DNA from: Nostoc linckia FACHB-104 | GTDB lineage: Bacteria; Cyanobacteriota; Cyanobacteriia; Cyanobacteriales; Nostocaceae | Length of the DNA: 64,000 nt | Reading direction: 5' to 3' | Assembly (NCBI RefSeq): GCF_014696615.1 | Contig: NZ_JACJQJ010000041.1 | Coordinates: forward strand, 1 to 64,000 | In this document: positions 46,591 through 56,900 of the stretch, in pieces | How the letters are laid out: each line of letters starts with the position of its first letter | Position numbering within the stretch: position 1 is the first letter of the stretch | Program-made: the position numbers and the translations under genes | The notes under the pieces: generated by a model | Seen by the model: only the letters and a program-made list of their open reading frames with translations | Database searches by the model: none | Told to the model about the DNA's origin: nothing

Positions 46591-48606
46591 CTAATCAGAA
46601 AAGCGAGGTGTCATACAGTAGGGACAATCTAGCCATTCCGGTTGTAATGTGGCATCACAAGTGCGGCACGTCAGCCCACTCTTGCGTTTAGCTTTTAATT
46701 CCGCTTCCAAACCGGTATCAGTAAACGTGACTCGCTCGACTTCTTCTAGGGTGGTGGAGCCTTGGCGTACTAAATCTAGGCTGTAAGCCAGCAAGGTTTT
46801 CATCCCTTCTTCTACTGCTACTTCCTTAATTCGTTCCGTTGGTGCTTCTTCGTTGATCAGAGTTTGCAAGTTTTCGGTGATTCGCATAACTTCATAAACA
46901 CCACAACGCCCTTTATATCCAACGCCATTACAGGTGGAACATACTTGTTGACCTTTGGCTTTAGCTTCGGCCTGGGCTTCGTTAGGCAAGGAATTAGCTT
47001 TGTAGAAAGTGACATTAACTTCTTGAGAAGCAGACATACCATAACGAGCCAGTTCTTCGGTTGTAGGAGTATAGGGAATACGACAATCAGGACAAACACG
47101 CCTAACCAAACGTTGTGCTAATACACCAATCAAAGAACTAGAAACCATGAAAGGTTCAATACCCATTTCTCCCAAACGAGCGATCGCACCTGGGGCATCA
47201 TTGGTATGTAAAGTGGTTAATACTAAGTGACCTGTTAAGGCTGCCTCAATCGCAGTTTTTGCAGTTTCTTTGTCTCTGGTTTCACCCACGAGTAACACAT
47301 CCGGGTCTTGCCGCAAAAAAGCCCGCAAAGCGGTAGCAAAATCTAGCCCTTTTTCCCGAATTACCTGTACTTGAGTAATCCCTGGCAAACTGTACTCAAT
47401 TGGGTCTTCTACTGTACTAATGTTGATTCCGGGATCGTTCTTTTCTGACAATGCTGAATATAGCGATGTCGTTTTACCAGAACCAGTTGGGCCTGTAACC
47501 AAAATCAAACCAAAGGGACGACTAACCATGTCCTTAACAATATCTAAGGTTTCTTGGTCAGTAATCAGCTTATTCAATCCCAGTTGAGTTGAGGAGTTAT
47601 CCAAAATCCGCAAACAAATCTTTTCCCCGTAGCGACTGGGTAAGGTGTTGACGCGGAAATCGACTTTACGTCCCTCAAACATCCGCCGGATACGTCCGTC
47701 TTGGGGTAAACGTCTCTCAGCAATGTCTAGGCTAGAAATGATTTTAAACCTGGCTGTTACCGCCGCCACGATTTTTTTCGGCAGGGGGTCAAATGCTTGA
47801 CGCAGCACCCCATCCTTACGAAAGCGAATGCGGAGATTTTCTTCCTGCGGTTCAATGTGAATATCCGAAACCTTTTCATGCAAGGCTTTAGCAAGAATTC
47901 TATTGACAAGATTGATGACTGGTGCATCTTCTGCACCTTTCATCGCTGCTCCTAAGTCAGCCTCCATATCATCAGGAGCATCTTCTATATCAAGATTATT
48001 CAGGTTTTCTAAATCTTGATTGATATCTGTAAACTTTTCTTGTTCTAGATGTTTTTGCCTAATAGCTAGTTCATCTAGGTATTGATTAATCAGCTGTTGA
48101 TAGTCTTCCTGGGTAATTACCATGCGCTGCAAAGCTAAGCCTTGTGGGCGCAAGATGCGGTTGAGATCATCGGAAGCTTCTAGATTATCTGGATCGACCA
48201 TTGCCACTAAAACGCAAGGTGGGGTTTGGTCGTCATGTTTTGATAGGGGTATTAAGCGATGGCGACGACAAATGTCTACGGGAATGAGGGTTTCAATTAA
48301 CCTCCCCACCATCGTATTAGCAAGCTGGTTGACTTCCGGATCGAGGAATTCAACCCCGTATAGTATTTTTAATTCAAATAACTGCTGTTTCTTGTATTGT
48401 CTAACTAACTCAGGTGATAATTGTCGGCCAGTGATTGACTCTAGCATCTCCGTTAGCGGGATGCCAGACTTGCGACTTTCAATTAGCGCCTGTCTCATCT
48501 GTTCGCTATTCACATAGCCAGTCTGTACTAGCTTGTTGCCAAAGGGCGAAAACTCTGTTTTTGTTGTTAGAGCGGTACTGCGCCGTTGCGGTGACGAGTA
48601 AGTCAT
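46591..48606 (-). CDS. pilB: Type IV pilus extension ATPase PilB
   Basis: 671 residues from the ATG at 48606 (MTYSSPQRRSTAL). The frame opens upstream to 48672, but those residues do not fit. It carries an N-terminal T2SSE_N-like domain (about 30-170), then the ATPase with Walker A GPTGSGKTTSLY, Asp box EDPIEYSLPGITQVQV, Walker B DPDVLLVGETRD and GHLVLTTLHT. The zinc-binding tetracysteine is CPDC...CSTCNGVGYKGRCG. Unusually, the C-terminus ends in a second Cys motif, CRTC...CPYC. It powers pilus assembly. First gene of pilB-pilT-pilC. Confidence 0.93.
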   Translation of the reverse strand: MTYSSPQRRSTALTTKTEFSPFGNKLVQTGYVNSEQMRQALIESRKSGIPLTEMLESITGRQLSPELVRQYKKQQLFELKILYGVEFLDPEVNQLANTMVGRLIETLIPVDICRRHRLIPLSKHDDQTPPCVLVAMVDPDNLEASDDLNRILRPQGLALQRMVITQEDYQQLINQYLDELAIRQKHLEQEKFTDINQDLENLNNLDIEDAPDDMEADLGAAMKGAEDAPVINLVNRILAKALHEKVSDIHIEPQEENLRIRFRKDGVLRQAFDPLPKKIVAAVTARFKIISSLDIAERRLPQDGRIRRMFEGRKVDFRVNTLPSRYGEKICLRILDNSSTQLGLNKLITDQETLDIVKDMVSRPFGLILVTGPTGSGKTTSLYSALSEKNDPGINISTVEDPIEYSLPGITQVQVIREKGLDFATALRAFLRQDPDVLLVGETRDKETAKTAIEAALTGHLVLTTLHTNDAPGAIARLGEMGIEPFMVSSSLIGVLAQRLVRRVCPDCRIPYTPTTEELARYGMSASQEVNVTFYKANSLPNEAQAEAKAKGQQVCSTCNGVGYKGRCGVYEVMRITENLQTLINEEAPTERIKEVAVEEGMKTLLAYSLDLVRQGSTTLEEVERVTFTDTGLEAELKAKRKSGLTCRTCDATLQPEWLDCPYCMTPRFSD

Positions 48607-49028
48607 AAATGAGCAATGGGTAGGGAAAACCTCTGAATAAAGTATTCCCAGGCTGTGCCCCATAATTCTCATTTACAGTGAGTAAATTATCACTAAATAT
48701 TTTTCATGCTGAGGGATGGGGAGTTGGGAATGGGGAGAAATACCAAATGAAAAATGCTCCATACTCATGCCCAATATGGTAAAAAAAATAACTTATAAGT
48801 AAAATAATTGAGGTAAAAGGCGATCGCGTCTCACTCCAGAGTCAGAGTGACTGCGAAAGCCAGCAATGACGTTCGGGTTACCGCCCTAGGAGCATATACG
48901 CTAATAGGTTCACCATTTGTCACAATAAGATGACGGTGACATCACTTCCAGGAAAAGTATGAGCAAGAAAACCACCTGAATTTGTGTGGTGAAATCATGC
49001 CATAAATAGTATCTGGGATGAGTGGACA
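48607..49028. other. Intergenic region between divergent pilB and grpE
   Basis: Holds the divergent promoters. Inverted repeats seen: TCACTC-cagagtca-GAGTGA near 48835-48855 and GTCAC/GTGAC at 48919-48940, just upstream of grpE. No CIRCE element (TTAGCACTC-N9-GAGTGCTAA) was found. Simple GGGAATGGGGAG repeats at about 48710. Confidence 0.45.
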
Positions 49029-49775
49029 ATGATAGACGAAAATAAACAGGTAAACAATACAAGCCAGCAATTGGGTGAACCAATAGAGGTAAAGCAAGTA
49101 ATGATGAGCGACTCCGCAGCCCAAATAAACTTTAACGAATCTGGCAGCGAGGTAACTGAGCCAGTGGCAGCCACAACAAATGTATCAGGAGATACACCAG
49201 CTACACCTGACAATGGTGTTGCAACTTCTGAGAGAACCGAAGAACAAGCGGCCGCTTTAGCAGGATTGACTCAACAAATTGAGTCTCTCAAAGCGCAACT
49301 AGAAGAGCGTAGCACTCAATATCTGCGAATTGCGGCAGATTTTGAGAATTACCGCAAACGCAACCAAAAAGAAAAAGAAGATTTAGAAGTACAGGTGAAG
49401 CGGAATACGATTACGGAATTGCTGCCAGTAGTCGATAATTTTGAGCGGGCGCGATCGCACCTCAAACCCCAAACTGATAGTGAAATGACAATTCATAAAA
49501 GCTATCAAGGTGTTTACAAGCAATTAGTAGATTGCTTGAAACGCTTAGGTGTATCCCCAATGCGTCCCGAAGGTCAAGAATTCGATCCTAATCTGCATGA
49601 AGCCGTAATGCGAGAACCTACGGATGAACATCCAGAAGGAACAGTGTTAGAAGAGTTAGTACGCGGATATTACTTGGGTGAACGCGTACTGCGCCATGCA
49701 ATGGTGAAGGTGGCTGCTCCCAAGGAAGATACACTACCTGCACAAGATAATCAGTCGAGTTCTGACAACTCTTAA
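49029..49775 (+). CDS. grpE: Nucleotide exchange factor GrpE
   Basis: 248 residues. A long low-complexity N-terminal part (about 1-75, rich in Thr, Ala, Glu) precedes the GrpE core: a coiled coil ([40 protein letters not shown], about 77-115), then [16 protein letters not shown] and the beta-wing with [38 protein letters not shown]. It drives ADP release from DnaK. It lies 332 bp upstream of dnaK on the same strand, the usual cyanobacterial order. Confidence 0.93.
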   Translation: MIDENKQVNNTSQQLGEPIEVKQVMMSDSAAQINFNESGSEVTEPVAATTNVSGDTPATPDNGVATSERTEEQAAALAGLTQQIESLKAQLEERSTQYLRIAADFENYRKRNQKEKEDLEVQVKRNTITELLPVVDNFERARSHLKPQTDSEMTIHKSYQGVYKQLVDCLKRLGVSPMRPEGQEFDPNLHEAVMREPTDEHPEGTVLEELVRGYYLGERVLRHAMVKVAAPKEDTLPAQDNQSSSDNS

Positions 49776-50107
49776 TCTGTAGTTGCTCGCCTCACTGACC
49801 AAAAGTGCCTTGGTTGTTACAAGGGCGAGCATCACAGATCTCAATCAAGGTAGTTCTGTTGACGGTTAGCCGAAGTTTAGCAAGCCGTCATTTGGTAGTA
49901 GCTCTCACACAAGGTGCGGCTCTGTGACAAGAAGCCGCCCCCAAAGTCAAAGCAACCCCTTACCGATCCAATGCTGTACTTCTTGCTTACCCCCAGTAAC
50001 CTGATTTTCTTAGGCGGTTTCGTGAGTGTTAGCCTGTAGCAAAAAAATAACATAAGATAGTCCGCAAAGCCTCACGGCAGCATAAGTACGTAAATATACT
50101 GAACAGT
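49776..50107. other. grpE-dnaK spacer
   Basis: 332 bp. TGCTCGCC (49784-49791) and GGCGAGCA (49824-49831) can pair right after grpE. No gene and no clear heat-shock operator. Long leader for dnaK, so dnaK may have its own promoter here. Confidence 0.4.
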
Positions 50108-52066
50108 ATGGGAAAAGTTATTGGGATCGACTTAGGTACTACGAACAGTTGCGTTGCAGTTTTAGAAGGTGGTCAACCAGTGGTGATCGCTAATTCCGAG
50201 GGTGGACGCACTACTCCTAGTATTGTGGGATTTGGTAAGGGGGGCGATCGCTTGGTTGGTCAACTGGCGAAGCGACAAGCCGTAACAAATGCCGAAAACA
50301 CAGTATTTAGTATTAAAAGATTTATTGGTCGTCGCTGGGAAGAAACTACAATAGAACGCGATCGCTCACCTTATCAATGTGTGAAAGGTCGCGATGATAC
50401 TGTTGATGTCCAAATTCGCGGACGTAACTATACACCCCAAGAAGTTTCTGCCATGATTCTACAGAAACTCAAACAGGATGCAGAAAATTTTCTGGGTGAA
50501 ACTGTTACTCAGGCAGTAATTACCGTACCAGCATATTTCACAGATGCCCAAAGACAAGCTACCAAAGACGCAGGTACCATTGCCGGACTAGAAGTCTTAC
50601 GAATCATTAACGAACCAACTGCGGCTGCATTAGCCTTTGGTTTAGATAAGCACAATGATGAACAGCTAATTTTAGTCTTTGACTTGGGAGGCGGTACCTT
50701 TGACGTATCCATCCTGCAACTGGGAGATGGCGTTTTTGAAGTCAAAGCCACCAATGGTAATAATCAGCTGGGTGGTGACGACTTTGATGACTGTGTGATT
50801 CGCTGGATCGTTGAACGCTTCGTTCAAGAAGAGAAAATTGACCTTTCCCAAGACAAGATGGCTCTGCAACGGCTCAGGGAAGCAGCAGAAAAGGCCAAAA
50901 TTGAACTGTCTCACATGGCAAGCACCTCGATTAACTTGCCTTTTATTACCGCCGATGAAACAGGCCCGAAGCATCTAGAACTTGAACTCAGCCGCTCGCA
51001 ATTTGAAGAACTGACAGCCCATTTGATTGAAGCTACCATCGAACCGATGATTCAAGCGCTTAAGGATTCCGATCACAAAGCACAAGATATAGATCGGATC
51101 ATTTTGGTTGGCGGTTCTACTCGCATTCCTGCTGTTCAAAACGCTCTCATCAAGTTTTTCAATGGTAAAACACCCGATCGCTCTGTTAACCCTGATGAAG
51201 CTGTAGCGCTGGGTGCGGCTGTCCAAGCTGGTGTGATTGGTGGTGAAGTCGATAATCTCTTGCTATTGGATGTAATTCCCCTGTCTTTGGGAATTGAAAC
51301 TTTGGGAGAAGTTTTTACCAAAATTATTGAACGTAACACGACAATTCCTACTAGCAGATCCCAGGTTTTTTCTACCGCTGTTGATGGGCAAACCTCAGTC
51401 GAAATTCATGTTCTCCAAGGTGAACGCGCAATGGCGCGGGATAACAAAAGTTTGGGTAAGTTTTTGTTAGCGGGAATTCCCCCAGCCCCCCGTGGTGTGC
51501 CACAAATTGAAGTATCTTTTGAAATCGATGTCAATGGCATCCTCAAGGTTTCTGCCCAAGACAAAGGTACTGGTAGAGAACAAAGTATTCGCATTACCAA
51601 TACAGGTGGCTTGAGTAACCAGGAAGTAGAAAGGATGAGGCAAGCAGCCGAAGCCTTTGCTGAAGAAGATAAACGGCGTAAAGAACTGGTAGAACTGAAA
51701 AATCAAGCCGAGAATTTATTCTTTAGTTATGATTCGACTGTCAGAGATAATGGTGACTTAATTGGCGAAGATATGAAAGTTTTGGCTAATGAAAAAGTCA
51801 ACCAGCTGAAAGCTGCAATGACTAACCCCAGTATTTCTATACAGGAATTTCAGCAGTATTTAGATGACTTCCAAAAAACCTTATTTGCCATTGGTGCGAA
51901 TGTCTACAACCGCGCTAACAATCAACTAGAGGAGGGACAGGAAGTTTCCGAAGAACTGTTTACCTCACAACCAGAGCAACCAATTAGTGGCACCCTAATA
52001 CCAGAATTTAACTTTGATTTTGATGACGAAAATACTGCACAGGCTGATTACGAGGCGATAGATTAG
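50108..52066 (+). CDS. dnaK: Molecular chaperone DnaK (Hsp70)
   Basis: 652 residues. Nucleotide-binding domain with the phosphate 1 motif [18 protein letters not shown], then [52 protein letters not shown] and [13 protein letters not shown]. Substrate domain with [11 protein letters not shown] followed by a helical lid. The C-terminal tail ends [14 protein letters not shown]. It folds nascent and stress-denatured proteins with DnaJ and GrpE. Cyanobacteria have several DnaK paralogues, and the linkage to grpE and dnaJ fits the DnaK2-type locus. Confidence 0.93.
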   Translation: MGKVIGIDLGTTNSCVAVLEGGQPVVIANSEGGRTTPSIVGFGKGGDRLVGQLAKRQAVTNAENTVFSIKRFIGRRWEETTIERDRSPYQCVKGRDDTVDVQIRGRNYTPQEVSAMILQKLKQDAENFLGETVTQAVITVPAYFTDAQRQATKDAGTIAGLEVLRIINEPTAAALAFGLDKHNDEQLILVFDLGGGTFDVSILQLGDGVFEVKATNGNNQLGGDDFDDCVIRWIVERFVQEEKIDLSQDKMALQRLREAAEKAKIELSHMASTSINLPFITADETGPKHLELELSRSQFEELTAHLIEATIEPMIQALKDSDHKAQDIDRIILVGGSTRIPAVQNALIKFFNGKTPDRSVNPDEAVALGAAVQAGVIGGEVDNLLLLDVIPLSLGIETLGEVFTKIIERNTTIPTSRSQVFSTAVDGQTSVEIHVLQGERAMARDNKSLGKFLLAGIPPAPRGVPQIEVSFEIDVNGILKVSAQDKGTGREQSIRITNTGGLSNQEVERMRQAAEAFAEEDKRRKELVELKNQAENLFFSYDSTVRDNGDLIGEDMKVLANEKVNQLKAAMTNPSISIQEFQQYLDDFQKTLFAIGANVYNRANNQLEEGQEVSEELFTSQPEQPISGTLIPEFNFDFDDENTAQADYEAID

Positions 52067-52831
52067 GTATTTGGTACTGGGTACCGGGGATTGGCGACAG
52101 GGAATTGGCGATAGAAAAAAGGCGACAGACAATTAAGCACGAAATCTGAAAAATTAAGCATTCATGTTTAATGCGAATTAAGCCTTGGAACCTTGGAGTT
52201 TTGTAGATAGAGACAAAAAGGCTAGCTTAGAAACGCTTATGATGCCATAAGGGTTTCTCAATTCACATTAGACGCAATTAAGTATTGAGTATGGGAAATT
52301 GGCTATTAAGTAATGGGTATTGATATCAGCAATTAATTTAAAAAAGTATGTCCTAATTCCTAGCCCCTAGTCCCTAATCCCTAATTTTGCTAGATTGTAG
52401 AAGCGAATTGCCGTGGGCTAGAAGGTGTCTCAGCACTGATACCAAAATGCAGATGGGGGGTTTTCCACACCTATTGGTGCGGCTAGCCCCTCTGGTAGAT
52501 GGCGGGGTTTTCCCTACCTAGGTAGCACAATTGTAAAAGAGACAGCCTCAGGCAATGACAAAAGAGAGCATAAATTTACTTTGCTCATCATTTCCTTGGC
52601 TTTTATCATCTTCCACGATGAAAGCGGCTGTTGCTAAATATATGCTGGTGATTTTTGTAAAGAGGAAAAGGTAAAATCAATTATTAACAAAAATTAACTT
52701 CTACCTTTCATCCTCTTGCTTCTACCATGCCATATGCTAACCTGCGGGAATGCCTCCGGCAAATAAGCCAGGAAACCTGTTGACAGCATTGGCTCTTCTG
52801 CTTTCTTCCTTCTAACTTTTACCTTTGCTAT
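52067..52831. other. Long dnaK-dnaJ spacer
   Basis: 765 bp of spacer in what is usually a compact chaperone block. Contains GGNGACAGGGAATTGGCGAT-type repeats at 52080-52130, TAGCCCCTAGTCCCTAATCC repeats at 52360-52385, and a palindrome-like GGGGGGTTTTCC...GGCGGGGTTTTCCC pair at 52455-52520. No coding or RNA gene supported. dnaJ probably has its own promoter. Confidence 0.5.
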
Positions 52832-53950
52832 ATGGCCCGCGACTATTATGAAATTCTGGGTGTCTCTCGTGACGCCGACAAAGAAGAAATCAAACAAGCC
52901 TACCGCCGCTTAGCCCGGAAGTATCACCCAGACGTGAACAAAGAACCGGGAGCAGAGGAGCGGTTTAAGGAAATTAATCATGCTTATGAAGTACTTTCCG
53001 AACCAGAAATCAGAGAACGTTATAACCGTTTTGGTGAAGCTGGAGTCTCTGGTGCAGGTGCTGGCTACCAAGATGTGAGTGAAGGCTTTGCCGATATCTT
53101 TGAAAGTATTTTCAGCGGCTTTGCTGGTGGAATGGGTGGTCAAACACAAAGAAGACGCAGTGGGCCTGTACGGGGTGATGACCTGCGCTTAGACCTGAAG
53201 TTAGATTTTAGAGAAGCGGTATTTGGCGGTGAAAAAGAAATTCGCATTTCGCATCTAGAAACCTGTGATATCTGTAGCGGTTCTGGTGCAAAACCAGGAA
53301 CTCGTCCGCGCACTTGTTCAACTTGTAGTGGTTCTGGTCAAGTACGTCGTGTGACGAGAACGCCTTTTGGCAGTTTTACCCAAGTTTCCACTTGTCCTAC
53401 CTGTAACGGGACGGGGATGGTGATTGAAGATAAATGTGAAGCCTGTGATGGTAAAGGCACAAATCAAATCACCAAGAAACTGAAAATTACCATTCCCGCT
53501 GGTGTGGATAATGGTACGCGCTTGCGAATCTCTCAAGAAGGAGATGCAGGGCAAAGAGGAGGCCCACCAGGAGATTTATACGTCTATTTATTCGTCAATG
53601 AAGACGAAGAATTTCATCGGGATGGCATTAACATTCTGTCGGAAATTAAAGTTAGTTACCTGCAAGCAATTTTAGGCTGCCGTTTGGAGGTAGATACGGT
53701 TGATGGGCCAGTGGAACTAATTATTCCCCCGGGAACTCAGCCTAATACAGTGATGAAGTTAGAAAATCGTGGTGTCCCGCGCTTAGGTAATCCTGTAAGT
53801 CGGGGTGACCACTTGCTGACGGTACTAATTGATATTCCTACCAAGGTAACCCCAGAGGAGAGAGAATTGTTAGAGAAGCTCGCTAAAATTAAGGGAGACC
53901 GCACTGGTAAAGGTGGTCTAGAAGGATTCTTGGGTAATCTGTTTAAGTAA
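52832..53950 (+). CDS. dnaJ: Chaperone DnaJ (Hsp40, type I)
   Basis: 372 residues. J domain (1-70) with the HPD triad at 32-34, a Gly-rich linker ([14 protein letters not shown]), and a zinc domain with four CxxCxGxG motifs ([32 protein letters not shown]). The C-terminal substrate domain contains [20 protein letters not shown]. It delivers clients to DnaK and stimulates ATP hydrolysis. The TAA stop overlaps the ATG of the TusA-like gene by one base, so the two are translationally coupled. Confidence 0.94.
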   Translation: MARDYYEILGVSRDADKEEIKQAYRRLARKYHPDVNKEPGAEERFKEINHAYEVLSEPEIRERYNRFGEAGVSGAGAGYQDVSEGFADIFESIFSGFAGGMGGQTQRRRSGPVRGDDLRLDLKLDFREAVFGGEKEIRISHLETCDICSGSGAKPGTRPRTCSTCSGSGQVRRVTRTPFGSFTQVSTCPTCNGTGMVIEDKCEACDGKGTNQITKKLKITIPAGVDNGTRLRISQEGDAGQRGGPPGDLYVYLFVNEDEEFHRDGINILSEIKVSYLQAILGCRLEVDTVDGPVELIIPPGTQPNTVMKLENRGVPRLGNPVSRGDHLLTVLIDIPTKVTPEERELLEKLAKIKGDRTGKGGLEGFLGNLFK

Positions 53951-54207
53951 TGAAGCTATCTTCTCTCTCATCTCCTGATGCTCAACTTGATTTACGCGGG
54001 ACTCCTTGCCCGATTAATTTTGTGCGGACAAAATTACGTCTGGAAAAAATGCCACCTGGAGGTCTGCTAGAAGTCTGGCTAGACCCTGGGGAGCCAATTG
54101 AGCAAGTTCCTGATAGCTTGGTAATGGCCGGCTATCAAGTAGAGCAAATTGCAGATTGCACTGGTTATTTTTCCTTGTTGGTACGCCGCCCAGCGATCGC
54201 CCAATGA
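53950..54207 (+). CDS. TusA/SirA-like sulfur-carrier family protein
   Basis: 85 residues with the signature LDLRGTPCPINFVRTKLRLEKM, where the Cys in CP is the sulfur-accepting residue, followed by GGLLEVWLDPGEPIEQVPDSL. TusA homologues relay sulfur for tRNA thiolation or molybdenum cofactor. It overlaps dnaJ at the start by one base and rsgA at the end by four (ATGA), so dnaJ-tusA-like-rsgA is a compact operon. Confidence 0.85.
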   Translation: MKLSSLSSPDAQLDLRGTPCPINFVRTKLRLEKMPPGGLLEVWLDPGEPIEQVPDSLVMAGYQVEQIADCTGYFSLLVRRPAIAQ

Positions 54208-55328
54208 CAGGAAAAGTTGATTTTGCTACTGGACAGTTACTCGGTACAGTGTTAGCTGTACAGGCAAATTTTTATCAAGTACAGCTGGATTTAGGGGACA
54301 AGGAGACAAGGGGAATAGGGGACAAGGAGAAAAAATCCGATGAAAAATTCAGTGACTCTCCCTATCCCTCAATGCTCCTCTGTACCCGCAGAACGCGCTT
54401 GAAAAAAATTGGTCAACAGGTGATGGTGGGCGATCGCGTTGTCATTGAAGAACCTGATTGGGCTGGCGGACGTGGGGCGATCGCGGATGTTTTACCCCGT
54501 CAAACTGAGTTAGACCGTCCACCAATTGCTAATGCCAACCAAATTCTGCTGGTATTTGCTGTCGCCGATCCACCTTTGGAACCCTATCAGTTAAGTCGCT
54601 TTTTGGTGAAGGCAGAATCTACTAGCTTGGATGTGCTTTTATGCCTGAATAAAAGCGATTTAGTTTCACCACAAATGCAACAAGAAATTAGCGATCGCCT
54701 GATTGCTTGGGGTTATCAGCCAATATTTATTAGCGTCAAGAATGGAATAAATATTGAGCAGTTATCGGAATATTTAAATAATAAAATTACTGTAATTGCT
54801 GGCCCATCTGGTGTTGGCAAATCGAGTTTAATTAATTCACTGGTTCCTAATGTAAATTTGCGCGTCGGTGAAGTGTCAGGTAAATTAGCTCGTGGTCGCC
54901 ACACTACCCGCCACGTAGAGTTATTTGAATTGCCTACTAAAGGGTTACTCGCTGATACTCCCGGCTTTAACCAACCTGACCTTGATTGTACTCCCGACGA
55001 ATTAATATATTATTTCCCCGAAGCCAGAGCGCGGTTAGCAACTGGTAGCTGTCGGTTTAGTGATTGTCTACATCGAGAAGAGCCTGATTGCACCGTGCGG
55101 GGAGAATGGGAACGCTATCAACATTATCTAGAATTTTTGTCAGATGCGATCGCCTATCAAACTCAGCGTTACCAACAAGCAGACCCCGAATCTACGGTGA
55201 AGTTAAAAACTAAAGGTAAAGGTCAGGCTCAATACGAACCAAAATTAGAAAGTAAAAAATATCGTCGTGTTGCTCGTAAGACACAACTGCAAGCTTTACA
55301 AGATCTATATCAAGATAGCGAAGAATAA
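54204..55328 (+). CDS. rsgA: Ribosome small subunit-dependent GTPase A
   Basis: 374 residues from the ATG at 54204 that overlaps the upstream stop. The N-terminal OB-fold starts GKVDFATGQLLGTVLAVQANFYQV. The circularly permuted GTPase has G4 NKSD, then G1 AGPSGVGKSSL, G3 DTPGF. A C-terminal zinc motif follows, with Cys/His in CRFSDCLHREEPDC. The N-terminal OB-fold contains an insertion of about 20 charged residues (about 29-52), encoded by GGGGACAAGGAG-type repeat DNA. RsgA assists late 30S maturation. Confidence 0.92.
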   Translation: MTGKVDFATGQLLGTVLAVQANFYQVQLDLGDKETRGIGDKEKKSDEKFSDSPYPSMLLCTRRTRLKKIGQQVMVGDRVVIEEPDWAGGRGAIADVLPRQTELDRPPIANANQILLVFAVADPPLEPYQLSRFLVKAESTSLDVLLCLNKSDLVSPQMQQEISDRLIAWGYQPIFISVKNGINIEQLSEYLNNKITVIAGPSGVGKSSLINSLVPNVNLRVGEVSGKLARGRHTTRHVELFELPTKGLLADTPGFNQPDLDCTPDELIYYFPEARARLATGSCRFSDCLHREEPDCTVRGEWERYQHYLEFLSDAIAYQTQRYQQADPESTVKLKTKGKGQAQYEPKLESKKYRRVARKTQLQALQDLYQDSEE

Positions 55329-55540
55329 AGTGCGTATACGTGGAGTAGCTTGTCTGTGAACTACCCACAATTGAAACGCAAGAGCGACCAGAAATTAGTG
55401 GTTCATCGCAAAATTTATGAGGTAGGACTTATACCAATTCAAAATTCAAAATTCAGAAAACCATATGTAGCAAGGGTTTTTGAGTTTGGATCTGTTGCTA
55501 AATTTTGGAGAATTGGTATTACGCAAAAGTCACGGAATTC

Positions 55541-55618
55541 CGTCATTATGAGCGTAGCGACGTAATCGCCTAAAATTATGGGATTGCTTCCCTACACTAC
55601 GTTCCGGTTGCAATGACA
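55541..55618. repeat. Palindromic repeat, GTCATT...AATGAC type
   Basis: CGTCATTATGAGCGTAGCGA (55541-55560) leads into TAATCGCC, and the right half has GGATTGCTTCC...GTTGCAATGACA. It is a worn copy of the wide bacterial repeat whose ends read GTCATTGCGAG.CGTAGCGAAGCAATC and its inverse. Confidence 0.55.
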
Positions 55619-56119
55619 AATTTTGCTTGCGTAAGTTCTAGCTTCCTCTGCTTGCCCATATGTATCATTTTTAAAGTGAAATGGTATGAGATGTTGGGCT
55701 TCTATTGGTTTTAGCTAAAATGAGAAAACCCACAAAGTAACACACTTTGCAGGCAAGATTTACATTATAGGATAGCTTGATGTTAACACTTGCTTGATGC
55801 TAATACTTGCTTGATATAACAAATCATACAAACTTTATAAAGTTTTATCCTCTGTACCAGTATTGATTAATACCTTAATAGATAATGATTTACGGTTTTC
55901 TCAAGACTTTTATAAACACCTATTTTTAATTACTTTGCTTGAGTTTAATCTGATTTTTGTTGGAATTGTAAAATTTTATATCTTGATTAAAAATTTTGTT
56001 ATTGGTGATAAAAATCAAGTCTTACGGGTAATAAAAAATTTCAGTATCTGTCCATCAGGCTTTATAGCATCTTCACAAATCAATAGAGTTTGAGGCAACA
56101 GTATCATTATTTACACAAT

Positions 56120-56149
56120 GTCATTGCGAATGTAGCGAAGCGAAATGAC
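56120..56149. repeat. Half copy of GTCATTGCGA palindrome
   Basis: GTCATTGCGAATGTAGCGAAGCG followed by AAATGAC. It resembles the left half of the repeat at 55541-55618 with a short inverted end, probably a collapsed copy. Confidence 0.4.
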
Positions 56150-56236
56150 TGTAAATATTTTTGTTTAGGTACTTATTCAAGGCGATAGAGACAGCTATTC
56201 CCGCAACTTCAATCGAACAGGCGATAAGCCTACGGC

Positions 56237-56464
56237 ATGGCTTCGCTTACCGCGAAAATCAAAGTTGAAGAGGAACGTAGACGCTCGTTACCAGCGCAAC
56301 CGTTTGCAACCACACGAACTTCCCTTTTTTTAAGTTGGTTAACTCTAGAGATTCTTGATCAAGTTTTACCTCAAAGGGTTTATCGAAGTAACCCAAGAGT
56401 TGTAAAAAAACCTGTATCAAAATTTCGCTCAAAAAAAGTAGAACACAGAGTACTGGGACAATAA
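56237..56464 (+). pseudogene. Possible transposase C-terminal remnant
   Basis: 75-codon frame starting ATG. Its second half, ending with VYRSNPRVVKKPVSKFRSKK, recalls the basic C-terminal tail of cyanobacterial transposases of IS4 type (PRVVKRKxSxF pattern), a match from memory. The preceding frame has stops and heptamer-like repeat GCCTACGGCATGGC. No inverted repeats were found at its edges. Confidence 0.4.
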
Positions 56465-56785
56465 CAAAGCATCATGTCTTTCTTATTCTAAGCACTGCAT
56501 AGCCTTAACTGAACCGTATTGGATGATAAGACTACTTCGGTAGCAATTTGCTGTGAACCATTAAGAATAACGACTCCCAGATACTTTGCAATATTTAATA
56601 TTTGATAACCTAATTATTCGTATATCATACACTTGTGTTTGCCAGCACATATTTTTTTGGATGTATTGTGTAAGCTTTATGTTTAGTGTTTGGTAATCAT
56701 CTGAACACAACTAACTCAAAGCTTACAGTCAAAGGATTTTATAAATCTGCCATCCAAATACAAGTATTTTTTGGAAATATGTCAG

Positions 56786-56900
56786 GCTAAGCTATTCTGC
56801 TTTTAAGTTGCACAATCCATCGTGAGGGCTGTTGACGGTTGACTGTCAACAGTTAACAGCCTTGATTAGTATTTATGCAATGTAGACGCGCATTAGCTTA
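56786..56900 (+). mobile_element. Palindromic element B, copy 2
   Basis: 115 bp, nearly identical to 23686-23799. The ends, from 56788, are TAAGCTATTCTGC and GCGCATTAGCTTA, sharing TAAGCTA inverted, with TTGCAxAA also inverted further in. A central GGCTGTTGAC / GTTAACAGCC hairpin. Possible 6-bp flanks TCAGGC and TCAAGC differ by one base. It sits about 100 bp upstream of the monooxygenase gene. Confidence 0.62.

Noticed and set aside
48817-48940. CIRCE heat-shock operator upstream of grpE
   Set aside because: Only short 5-6-bp inverted repeats were found, not the TTAGCACTC-N9-GAGTGCTAA sequence.
55350-55565. 71-codon ORF after rsgA
   Set aside because: No ribosome-binding site; the DNA consists of AATTCAAAATTC repeats and part of the palindrome at 55541.
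55863-56093. 76-codon ORF
   Set aside because: AT-rich with Phe/Ile/Asn bias and no start context; likely random spacer.
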